Below, piece by piece: positions 50,901 through 61,034 of a DNA stretch of 64,000 nucleotides. The stretch covers positions 22,139,255-22,203,254 of the forward strand of contig NC_021678.1 of assembly GCF_000247815.1 (NCBI RefSeq), written 5' to 3'. The DNA comes from Ficedula albicollis. Its lineage: Eukaryota; Chordata; Aves; Passeriformes; Muscicapidae. Both the position numbers and the translations under genes were made by a program. Positions within the stretch are counted from its first letter, which is position 1. Each line of letters begins with the position of its first letter. Under the pieces are notes generated by a model that did not search any database, was not told the origin of the DNA, and worked only from the letters and a program-made list of their open reading frames with translations.

Positions 50901-53071
50901 CATGCTTTAACCTCATCCTGTGCTTGTGTGCATCCCCAGCATGCACTCTGCTCTGACAGAGTGCCAGTCCTCACCCACAGCCAGGGGAGCATGGGGAGGC
51001 AGGAATAATGGTGGGAAGCAGTAATGAGAGCAGTTTTGAACTGGTGTGTCTCGTTCTCTGCAGGAGACTTGGTGATCCTGGGGGGGTCCCTGGCCTCCAG
51101 CTGGCTCCAGGGCCGAAGCAGCTGGGGTTCCAAGGGCTTTTTCCCCTCATCATGTGTGAGGGAGCTGTGCCTTTCAGTTCGGAGACATCAGCTGCCCCAG
51201 AGCACTCTCGTGGAGGTGCCTGCCTACTCACTGGGCCAAGCCCGGGCCCTGATGGACCTGTCTGCTCAGCTGGAGGAGGAACTGGACTTCAGGGAAGGGG
51301 ATGTGATCAACATTGTTGGTGTCCCAGAGCCTGGCTGGTTTGAGGGTGAGCTCAGAGGCTGCAGGGGCATCTTCCCAGAGGGTTTTGTGGAACTGCTTAC
51401 TCCTCTGCGAGCGCCAGGAACCTCAGTGGATCCAGAGCCCACAGGGACTTGTGACACCAATGGGACAGTAGAGGTGCCCCCCAAAGATGACAAGGAGCCA
51501 GGGAGTACTTACGGTGTTGCCCTCTATCAGTTCCAAGCCCTGGAGTCCAAGGAGCTGGATTTCGACGTGGGTGACAGGATTCGGATTGTAGGCATTCTGG
51601 AGGATGGCTGGCTGGAGGGGGAGCTGAGAGGAAAACGTGGCATCTTTCCACACAGATTTGTGAGGCTGGAAGCCTCTGAGGCTTGCAGGGAAAAGGTGAG
51701 TGCTGGGGATCTGCAAGATGAAGGCAGTTGTGGATTGACCATCCCTCAAGATTCAGAAAGCACTTGCTCTGAAACTTCTCCTTTGCCAGGGAAAGGTGGC
51801 AGGGAAGAGGAGGATGGCTTGGCTGCATACTCTGAGCCTGCCACCGTTTTGTCTGACAAGGCAGGGAGGTCAGAGAGTCCTCTTGGCAGTGACTCGAGAC
51901 AGCACCAGGCCTTTCCCAGCACAGGACACCAAGAGCCACATCCCAAAGGCACGGTGGACTCGGTCCCCTCTGACCACGCAAAGACAGTCAATGGCATTCT
52001 CCCCTCCCCAAGAGCCACATCCCAAAGGCACGGTGGACTCGGTCCCCTCTGACCACACAAAGACAGTCAATGGCGTTCTCCCCTCTGCTCAGCTGCCTCC
52101 CCCACAGGGCAACAGGCCTGGCCAAGGTGAGCTGGAGCCTGGGGGCACCATTTCAGCCCCCCCAGGAAACTCAGAAACTCACCCTCTCCCTAAGCATGAA
52201 GGAGACAGCCCCACTGTGCCTCCCCACTTCCCCCAAAATCCTTGCAGGAGCCAAGCGATTTCATCTCCTAATAGCGTGGCAGCATCCCAGCCCCAGGAGA
52301 GCCAGAGCAGGACCCAGGACCTAGACAGTTGGATGGACAGTAAACTGGAGAAGTCTAAGCCCTGTTCCAGCGTAGGAACAGCCCAGGTGAGCCTGGACAC
52401 ACGGTCGGGGAGCTGGGGGGCGTGCTGCCCTCTTGCAGTGCAGGGGGACAGCTGCACGGACCTGGACTCCAAACTGACAGAGCAGCTGGCCCAGTTTGAG
52501 AAGAGTCTGTCAAGTACTGGTGCGGAGCAGGACAAGGTCTCCCGTCACTTCTCTATCTTGGACTACAGCTCTGAGAAGGACATTGTCCGTGGATCTCCCG
52601 AATCTGTGTCCCACTCCAGGCGGGCAGAGAGGAGAAGGGCCCTGAGGCCTCCCCCTCCTCGGCCCAGCAGCCTCGGGACAGCTGCTGTGCCCCTGCAGGG
52701 TGGCCAGGTGCCCAAAGGCAGGTCTCTGTCCTTCTCCGTCAAACCCTCCCGGCCCGCGCCCCGGCCTCCATCCAGCAGCCAGCGGAAGAATGCGGCCCCT
52801 GCACAGCTGCAGCCCAGCAGCCCAGAGCAGCGGGTGCAGGAGGCACGTGAGGACTTGACACAGCCAGGATCAGCCTCCTCCAGCTCCATCCTGCTGACTA
52901 GAATTGGAGAGGTGGAGCGAGATCTGGAGGCGTACAGCAAGACCCGTGCTGAGCTAAGCCTGATGCTGGAGGAGCAACAGGATGAGCTGGTGAGAGCAGA
53001 GACCATGGAAAACCTTGACTTCTGTGACTCCAACATTGAGAGCCTCAGCATGGAGCTGCAGGAGTTGAGAG
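47832..53071 (+). CDS. DNMBP: Dynamin-binding protein (Tuba), N-terminal coding part, frame interrupted
   Basis: Tuba is a scaffold and Cdc42 guanine-nucleotide exchange factor at cell junctions and sites of actin/dynamin action; its N-terminal SH3 domains bind dynamin. Three coding exons (listed separately) run [20 protein letters not shown] onwards. Four SH3 domains are visible at about residues 1-60, 65-125, 146-205 and 239-297, followed by a low-complexity linker, a Pro-rich stretch ([10 protein letters not shown]) and a predicted coiled-coil ([18 protein letters not shown]). A 79-bp tandem duplication at 51932-52089 shifts the frame; read literally, translation stops at 52050-52052 after about 418 residues. 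Everything after it is conserved in the other frame up to a good donor, so the gene is probably intact and the duplication an assembly error, a recent allele or a true lesion. DH, BAR and C-terminal SH3 exons lie to the right of the window. Confidence 0.88.
48961..48996. repeat. 18-bp tandem duplication in DNMBP intron
   Basis: TTCAACAGAAGATGAAG(C/G) at 48961 and 48979, adjacent copies. Confidence 0.9.
49462..49885. repeat. 212-bp near-identical tandem duplication in DNMBP intron
   Basis: CATCATATCCCTTTGCCTCA begins at 49462 and 49674; the copies agree almost base for base up to ...GCTGTGAC at 49668 and 49880. It is the longest and least diverged duplication in the window. Confidence 0.95.
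50397..50519 (+). CDS. DNMBP: DNMBP exon 2 (SH3-1 end, SH3-2 start)
   Basis: Acceptor ctccttttag|GGCAGT, donor CAGAGAG|gtaatc, phase 1 at both ends. Encodes [20 protein letters not shown] and [12 protein letters not shown]. Confidence 0.94.
51064..53071 (+). CDS. DNMBP: DNMBP large exon (SH3-2 to coiled-coil), frameshifted by a 79-bp duplication
   Basis: Acceptor ctctgcag|GAGACT, donor TTGAGAG|gtgagt. 2008 nt. Encodes [20 protein letters not shown] (SH3-3) and [20 protein letters not shown] (SH3-4), then the linker with [17 protein letters not shown] and EKDIVRGS, and the coiled-coil [14 protein letters not shown]. Up to 52010 the conserved frame is the one with codons starting at 51066; after 52011 it is shifted by one base. 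With one 79-bp unit fewer, the exon would be 1929 nt, open throughout, and phase 1 to phase 1 like the human exon. Confidence 0.9.
51932..52089 (+). repeat. DNMBP: 79-bp tandem duplication inside DNMBP coding sequence
   Basis: AGAGCCACATCCCAAAGGCA begins at 51932 and 52011. The copies differ at about two to four positions (accacg/accaca, ggcatt/ggcgtt). 79 is not a multiple of 3, so it breaks the reading frame. Confidence 0.95.
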
Positions 53072-55700
53072 GTGAGTCTACAACAGCATGGGATGGGGAA
53101 TGCTTCAGGAACACAGGTGCCTCTGCTGTTTTACAGACACTGTTGAAGGCAGTCTTTTATACCCTTTAATTCTTGATTTTGATCATTTTGTAAGCACTGT
53201 TGCAGTACAAATCATCATATTTTGCCTTGGAGAATCACTGTTTCTCTGGATATCCCTTTGCCCTGGTCTTCCCCACCCCCTTTTCCTTCCAACTCTCCCA
53301 TCTCCTCTTCGTGCCCCACCATACATCTAGAGCCTTCATCTCATCCACTCCCAGTATGTCCAGGATGGAAAGCAAAACCACTGCTGCTGCGGTTCCAACC
53401 TCCCCTCATCCCCTTCTCTGTAGGGGAGTGAGCAGCAACTTCAGAGTGGCTTTGCTGGTGGCCCTGCAGTTGAGATTTGAGTTGACATCTCTGTTGTGAC
53501 TGCCCTCAACCTGTCAGGGCCCTGGGTTTCCTGTGGTTTCTGCTCTGGTGCTGATACAGATCTGTGGGGATTTATTATTCATATGAGAATGGGTGCACAG
53601 AAGGGGATTGAACGTGACCTGGGAGTGGGATGGATTAGTTGGCAAAAAGTAAAGCCTGCCCCTGTTCTCCTGCCATCCATGGAGTCCAGGACAAGAAAAC
53701 AGCACTGTTCTGTTGGTAACAGCAACAGAGAGCTTAAAATTGTGGCATATCTGTAGCTGAAAATGTGACTTTTGTTCTTGCACCCCAGAAAAAAAATTAC
53801 GCAGGAAAGAGGAATTTCCCATGATTATATCAGCATATTTGGTCTCTGAAACCTGAAGATGCCGTGTAAAGATCAATGCTGTTAATTATGTTACACTTGA
53901 TATTACAGTAGACAAATGGAAAGATGGGATCACATGCGTCTTCTCCCACAGTCCCTTCCCAGGCTTCTCCCAGGAGCTCTGACACTGCAGTTCTGTTACT
54001 GAAGCCCACGACGTGCAGGAAATGTGGGCACTGCATACGGGAGATGGAGTGAAATGCCAGCTCCTGCCTGGGAGTTACTCACTCTGACTTCATTGCCTCC
54101 ATCCTCCCACTGCTTAATCAGCGCTGGGGAGCCCAGGCACTTGGCTGCACGATGTCTGAGGCAGAGCTCATGGGAATGAAGGCTGATACGGGCACACCAG
54201 GAAAATAGGGTGACAAACAGCCTCCACGTCAGTGGTGTGCAGAAGGGGTGCTTGGAAGGAGGCCTAGGGGATTTGAAGCTAGATGAAATAACTTGAAGGT
54301 AGGAAGAGGAAAATCTAGGCTGAATCTCAAGGGGAATTTTCTGATGGGGTGGATCTTGCTGGGAAATGTCTCCTACTGTCCCAGTGCTTCCTGGCAGAGG
54401 ACTGATCCTGTGAAACCTGTTGGTTCCTGGAACTGGGAGTTGTAGGCAAGAGCTAATGCACTATCCTGAGACATCCTCAAGCTAGTATCCTTTCAGTAGT
54501 CCTAGGGGATTTTTCTCCAGTTCAAGAGAGCTCTCTAGCCCTGTGATAAGGATGTGTCCAAGCTCTGTCATATCCCTTCTGATACATCTGAGTGTGGCCA
54601 GAGAGCATGTCTTGCTAGCCCAGCTCCAATGCAGCAGACAGAACAGTAACTTGGTGTTGCATCAGCTCAGCAAAGCATGTTTGTGCCATGCCTGACGCAT
54701 GATCTCTGCCTTACCGCTGTTAGAGGAACATGGAGATACTGGGGGCAGAAAAGCTCTCACTAAGCTTTGACCAGCAACCAAAGCAGTGCAGGCATAGTCT
54801 TACTGGGGGAACAATTCATAGTGGGGAATCCAGCCCCTCAGTGTATCCTTTGGGAAGCCAAAGGAAGAGTAGAAAATATACAGTTTTCTACAGTAAATGT
54901 TTAAAATTATCAGGTTGCCTTTTTGGTGTGTCTTGTGAGCACACTGGGGTTACACTCGTCAACAGCTGGGGCAGGATTGGTTCTTGCCCTCCTGCAGTTG
55001 GAGTGGGGGAGTCCATTGATTTTATTTTTGTCTTCTACCAGCTGAGAGCATGGGCTTTGCGTTCCTAACAAATGTTGCAAGAACCTGAGACATGGATGAC
55101 ATCTACTGACTCTCACGCTCTCTGTCAAGGGCATGTTGTGGTTGTCTCTTGGTTTCTTATAGGAGCTCTGTGTTTGGCATGGAAAATTTAGAATATGCTG
55201 TGCCCTGCAGTGAGAGGCATTACTGGAGTGCATATTTCTGTAGCCTTCTGGAAACTTATTTTGTGTGTTGGCGCCATACTCCATAACCCAGGTAATCCCT
55301 TGAAGCCTGTTCTTGTTGGCAGGTGGACCAGCTGTTCCCCCTGGAGCAGGGAACCATGCAGCTGTGACTGCATGGCACTGTGTAGGCACTGGTCTGTCTT
55401 GCAGGGAGCAGCTTCTCTCCTGACTCTGTGTGACTGTGGGTGAGGGCTGGGAAGAGGATGGGCTCAGCATCAGGGTTGAGCCAGGGACAGCCTGAAGGCC
55501 TCAGTTTGCCCCAGTGAGGTGTGGAGCAGAGCCCAGCCTCTTCTAGACCACGTTGTTTCCTCCATGCCATCAGGGGTGGGAAGAAGAAGATCTGGTAGAA
55601 AATCTGGTATCCCACCTCTGCTTTGTGGCTTCCTGTGGTCTCACACATGCTCTGTTTCCCTTCCCTGAGGACATTGGTCTGGGGCAGGGCCTCTGCATGC
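53072..55700. other. DNMBP intron; nothing recognised
   Basis: Non-coding DNA after the large SH3 exon. No conserved frame, repeat of known family or RNA gene seen. Confidence 0.5.
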
Positions 55701-55729
55701 TCCAGTGCCCTCCTCTTCCTTGCTCAGAG

Positions 55730-55800
55730 CTGCCTGCGGAGAGGTTTTGGCAAAGCCGCGGAGCCGGTTTGGGCGGTGAAAGCCTGCCCAGCCTGGCTCC
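55730..55800 (+). promoter_or_regulatory. DNMBP: Possible internal DNMBP promoter
   Basis: A short CpG cluster (GCCGCGGAGCCGG, then GGGCGG at about 55769) stands out in otherwise CpG-poor intron, 250-320 bp before the ATG of the alternative first exon. Position and composition suggest a TATA-less promoter; no direct proof. Confidence 0.35.
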
Positions 55801-56051
55801 CCTCCTGCTCGGGGCTGGTTACTGATTACTTTGGGCAGCAGGTGGAGGAGGCCAGGGCTGCCAGCGATTGGGCCCGTGCCTTTGCTGGCTGGTTTCAGGA
55901 AGCAGCGTTTCACTTGGGACGGGAGTGCTGGAGCCGAGTGGAGAAGTGGCGTCAGCCTTGGGTTGGGCTCAGGGAGCAGAGAGTGAGGGGAGTGGGCCCC
56001 TGTGCCACACCCCACAGGACTATGTGCACCTGTCCTTAGAGGAAACACTGC

Positions 56052-57162
56052 ATGGAGGATCCGAGACGGGAACCGCGGCTCCTCAGCTGGGAATATGAGG
56101 ATTGCTGTGCTGTACGGAGAGAGGACGTGGCTGGCTGCAACAACAGACCCAGGGCGACGAGGAGGCCGTACCCGGGCAGCCGAGGAGCAGACAGTGGCTG
56201 GGACAGTTCCAGGAGACAGGAGGACATCTCCGTGGACCAGCAGAGCAGGAATGGAGACCATGGAGGTTTCTGTAAAGGAGACATGCAGTACATGGACTGC
56301 AGGAGAGCAGAAAATGTTTGGGAAGGCAAACGACAGGGTATAGAGGACAGAAACTACAAGGTGTATGAGAGGGAGCGTGTTCAATACAGAAACTGCAGTT
56401 CTGAGATAAGAGGAGGGCGTAACAGAGAGGACAGGGTACCTGGGCAGTATAGGGAGAGAGAAAGGCAGTATGGAGAGGATAGAGGCCTTGGAGACTGTAG
56501 GGAGGAGGAAAGGTGGTATCAGGACTACAGAGATCCCAGGGACTACAGTGAGGATGGAAGACATTATAGAAAAAAGGAACCATGGCAAGAGAGGGACTCT
56601 GGGGAGTACAGGGAGAGGAGAAGGCAGTATAGAGAGGATGGAGGCAGTCAAGTATATAGGGAAGGGGAAAAGTGGTATAGAGATGATGGAGCCCCTAGGG
56701 CACACAGAGAGCAGGAAAGGCCACGTGTAGGTATCAGGGACCAAGTAGACAAAGAAGACATGGGACGGCACAGGAGGCCCAAAGGCCATGTCATGGACCA
56801 CAGCAGGCCAGACAGAGGTTGTGAAGCTGCTGCATTTTCAGTCAGGCCCTCGGGAGATGACAGTGTGACCCTGGGGTCAGGCACCTGCTACACACAGCTC
56901 GGGACACGCGGCGTTGACTGCCACAGCTGTGGGGAGCTGGAAGGAGAAGCCCCAGGGCCTGGGATGCCAGCCAGGAGCAGCAGTGGAGCAGAGCACTCGA
57001 GGGTACGCACGGGCCGGCCAGACTGGAGCCAGCTCTGGGAGCAGGAGGCCGAGGAGGCAAACAGGGCGGGCTCTGTGCTGCAGCGAAACAGCTTCTACAG
57101 ACGGACGGCTCCCAGTGCGCTGCGGCACTCGGAGTTTGTGCAGACCAGGAGGAAAGAGCAAG
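56052..57162 (+). CDS. DNMBP: Putative alternative first coding exon of DNMBP, Arg/Glu/Tyr-rich
   Basis: An open 370-codon stretch starting MEDPRREPRLLSWEYEDC and ending HSEFVQTRRKEQ at donor GAGCAAG|gtacac in phase 1, the same phase as the donor of the large SH3 exon, so both could join the same downstream exon. An in-frame TAG at 56037-56039 just before the ATG means it cannot be entered in frame from the SH3 exon; it must supply its own start. Middle part (about codons 125-240) carries a degenerate 16-residue unit with core [RK]-x-Y followed by acidic/basic residues (RQYGED, RWYQDY, RHYRKK, RQYRED, KWYRDD). I know shorter Tuba forms lacking the N-terminal SH3 domains exist in mammals; I do not recall this N-terminus. 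Alternatives: an unrelated single-exon gene, or chance opening kept by composition. The start-codon context is weak (T at -3). Confidence 0.6.
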
Positions 57163-58980
57163 GTACACAGGGAAATGGTGGGCAATTCCCTCGGGCGTGC
57201 CTTCACCCTGCCCTGGCAGCACGGGGAGTCTGGTACACGTGGGTGGCCAGCACAGGCTCTCACAGGAAGCCTCCTCTGTGGGGCTTACTGAAATGAACAT
57301 CGTGGTTGTCACCCCAAGGGGCTTTTGCAGAGGCCCGGGTGGGAGGGAAGCACAGGTAGCACAGACTCAAGGCTGTCCTTTCTGTTGCTCCTACATGTTT
57401 TAGGTACACCCTAAAACTTGTGGTCCTGATTTGTCTGCTCTCTCAGGGCCCTGAGGAGGTTCCTTGTGGGGTGAGATGCTGGGGTTATTCCTACTGCCTC
57501 TTTATGAATACATTCATAAACTGCCATCCTGAATAGATTCTGTGTTGGTAGGAACCAATTCCTGACCCTATGAGTATGGCAGCTGTTCACAGGCAGTATA
57601 AAGCAGGAAATAGAGGAAGCTGTTGTAGCACTCAGACATATTCAGAGAGCAAGTACTCAGAGTTGCATAATTTACCTGGGCAGGATACTCAGGCACCTGT
57701 GTGTTGGGGGGCTGTCACCAGTGGGACTCATGCATTGTCAGTACTGCAGTGGTCCCTTGTCTGTGCTACAACAGTTGTGTGTTCTGGGTCCCCAAGCCAT
57801 CCCCAGGTCTCCAGTCCCATCAAATAGCACCCTGGAGCTGGAGAATTACCAAAGTGGAAGGCTTAGGCTGTCCTGGCATGGGTGAAATCATTCCATTGAC
57901 ACTGTGGCTGTGTCAGAGTCAGCTGCAGACAGATTTGTGCAGCTTGGCTTGTTGTTGCAAGAATATTGGTGGGGAGGGGGAGGGGAAGTGGCAGCAAGGT
58001 GCTGGGATCTGGGCAGAGGGACAGAGGGAGCCCTTCTTGATGGACAGGCCTCCATGTGTCTGAAATGCTGTTTGTTGCTGTGCCCTTTCTGCCAGTGTCT
58101 GTCTCATTTAGCTGTGTGTGTGAACTCTTAGTGAAGTGGGATTGAAATGGAGAGGAAAACTCTGCAACAGCCAAAGTGATGGCAGAACTGGAGGCAGTGG
58201 CTGCCTTTGCCTGAAATCTGTCCTCTGGAGATAACTTGATTAAGCAGGCTCTGATGGCTGCATTTCTGCACTCTCAGGCCACCCTTTAAGGGTGGGACTT
58301 TGCTTAGCTCTGTCCCCAGGGTGAGGAAAGGGAGAGGCTTTGTAGTTCCAAGACGTCCAAAGGGCACCAGGGGAGAGAAGGAGGAGGCCAGGAACAGAGT
58401 GGGATGGGAAATGGTCCACAAAGCCTTAGGAGGCTGGAGCAGTGCTGGTTTCTCCAGCTTTTGCAAGAGATGAAGAGACAGACTGTGATGCCAAGTGGAA
58501 GCCTCTGCTCTTCAGGGTTATAGGTTTCTTCCCCACTGTGGCAAGCTCAGGGGCATGGGACTAGCTTTGAGAGGTGCAGGGCAGAATTCCCTCATCACAG
58601 CAGAACAGGAGAGATAAAAGCTCCAGGTATTTCAAACACTGTCTGCCCATCCTGTGACCTCTTTCTGGCTGCAATTGTCTGTTACTTTCCTCCTCTTGCC
58701 CTGCTGGGCACAGTGCTGGACCAGCAACAGCCCTCCTTGTCATGTAATGCTTTGCTGCTGTAGGTGCCTCAGTGTAAGATCTCACCAGCACCTCCCCAAA
58801 AGAGCTCCCATTGTGCTTGGCAGCAGACACCCTCCTATGCAGCCGGCAGGAAAAAGTCAGCTCTGGTTCTCCCTCAGTGTGTGCTCCAGGCACCTTTTCT
58901 AATGCTGTTTACTTCTCTAACAGGTTCTTCCTCCATCCACTGAGTAACAGAATTTGGGACTTGAAAGCCTCAGTAGAGAT

Positions 58981-59125
58981 CATAGAATCACAGAATCATG
59001 GTTTGGGTTGGAAGAGAACTAGAGGGGCATCTAGTTCCAGTGCCTCTGCCATGGGCAGGGATGACACACACTAGAGCAGGCTGCCCAGGGCCCCATCCAG
59101 CCTGCCTTGAATACTTCCAAGCTAG
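58981..59125 (-). repeat. CR1 LINE 3' end (minus orientation)
   Basis: aatcacagaatcatggtttg followed by ggttggaagagaactagagg, ctgccatgggcagggatga and gccccatccagcctgccttg is the reverse complement of the classic avian CR1 terminal region, with the element's 3' end at about 58981. Confidence 0.85.
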
Positions 59126-60929
59126 CAGAGATAATTTTTTCTGTTAGCAGGGTTATTACACTTCTTACAGATTTCTGTCTGGTGTAACTGGGTGACAGCT
59201 GCTTGGTCAGAGTACCTCTTCTGGGATAAGACTCAGATGTGACTGCCTGACACATCAACAGGAGAACCCACCTGTTATAGCATTGCTGCTTAGTCACCGT
59301 AATTCTTACAGGTTTTGCACGCTAATGTGTTGCATTTCAGCTCTGAACTCTGACCTTTTTCTCCTAAATTAGAGCTTTTTAGTTGATGGATATTCTTCTC
59401 AGGCAGGTAGTGTAATTAAGTAATTTTTCAGTCTTCAATTCTTTGTAGTGAGTGGAGTTTTAAAATACCCATGTCAAAGATTCACAGGAAGACCTTTAAG
59501 TGTTTGTTCTTCCTGATACTCACTCATTTTTCAGCTCAGACTCTTGTAAAACAGTGGACTTCAGAGCTGGGTGAGGCATTCTGGGTGGGTGTTAGCACTA
59601 GTTTACCTTGCTATGCTCCTGTGCCCTTGTCCAAAACCCCAGTGGTTCTCTACAACATTCAGGGAACTCCTGTTGAATTTTGTCTGATCAAGCAAAAAAA
59701 TCACTGCCCAGACTACAATCCTGTATGTGGCTATGTTTCTTGTTCCCATTAATACATTAATGCATTTGTCTGCATTAAACCTGCTTGGCTTGAATAATTC
59801 CATCTTATTCAGGGCACCCTGGATCACTCAGTGACTCATATGCCTCATCTTTATTTGTGACCCTGTTGAATTGATCTTCACTCCTCTGTATGACAGCAGT
59901 GATTTTTCCATTTACTTTATTATGTAGGATTTACTAAATACAGTCTCTGGAGAACCTGTTTAGAAATGCCTTCTTTTCTGGATACTCTCCACTCCACTGG
60001 CAGTGGATTTTCAAGGATTTTTTTTTTTTTTAAAGTAAGCAGAAAACGTATTGTATAATTCTGTCTTTTTGCCAGGTTTTTCAAAAATCCTACTCTCTCT
60101 AGCTGCTTGTGTCATTGTAGGGTTTCATTTGTCCTGGATAGAAATAAAGGTCCATTATGAAATAGCATTTTTATTTCCTCATTTACAAGATGAAAACTGA
60201 ATTTTACCATCCATAGATTTTTCTTGATGTGTTTCTTTTCTCATTTTTCTGTGCTTCAGAGTTCCTGGTGTGTCTATTAATCTATTATCTGGCTATGTTC
60301 ATTTATATATTTATATTTGCTGTCTTTGTTGAAGCACAGATGCAGAACAGATTTTTCATCAGTACTGTTCTCTTCATGTTTTTCGATTGTCTATTTAAAA
60401 CATCCTTTTAAAGAACTTTCAGCTTTTCTTTTGTCCATTAGTGGTTTTGCTTACACATTTGTTGATGCCCTGCCTCAGCTTTAGCAGTTTAGCTTTTAAC
60501 ACCATCATGTTACTTCACTTTTTTCTGTGTCAAGGGTTGGAATCATCCTCTGCTCACACTGAATGCCATGGGGCTGTCTGGGCAACCAGAGGCTGTTTGG
60601 GGCATTGGCTGTGGTTTTATCTGGCATAGAGACATCCCAAACAAGCAGTGTCTGCATTAGACATGTTTGGGACAGCAAGCTGCTCCAGTGGCCCTGGAGA
60701 AGCATCTGTATTCTGCCCCTGCTCAGCTCTGGTGTATTACCAATGTCTGGAGTAAGAGTTTCCACCCAGCCAGATCCTGCTCCTGGCAGCGAGTTTAGCC
60801 TTTTGCTCAGATTAATTATTCCCTGCCCCAGTTTCATTGCCTCCCCTCTCGTGGTCGGCAGTGGCTCCTCCCCTCCTGGCCTCACATACTTCAAATATTT
60901 GCAGCTGGTTTGTTTTGTCCTGAGTCACT

Positions 60930-61034
60930 GGTCTGACTGTGCGGAGCTGTGGGCCCGGGGCGGGCGCAGCCCCACCGGAGCCTGCCGGCATTGTCCCTGC
61001 CCAGGTACCTGCCCGAGCCGCGGGATGCTGCCAG
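60930..61034 (+). promoter_or_regulatory. Small GC-box island with possible micro first exon
   Basis: About nine CpGs in 100 bp and an Sp1-type GGGGCGGGCG at 60957-60966, in a CpG-poor intron. It is followed by ATGCTGCCAG|gtgagc (ATG at 61025, donor at 61035), which would give Met-Leu-Pro and leave in phase 1, as the other DNMBP exons do. A possible second internal start for a short DNMBP form; could equally be chance. Confidence 0.3.

Noticed and set aside
55641..56801. 386-codon minus-strand open frame
   Set aside because: It is antisense to the Arg/Glu/Tyr-rich exon; that composition suppresses stops on the other strand. No known protein similarity.
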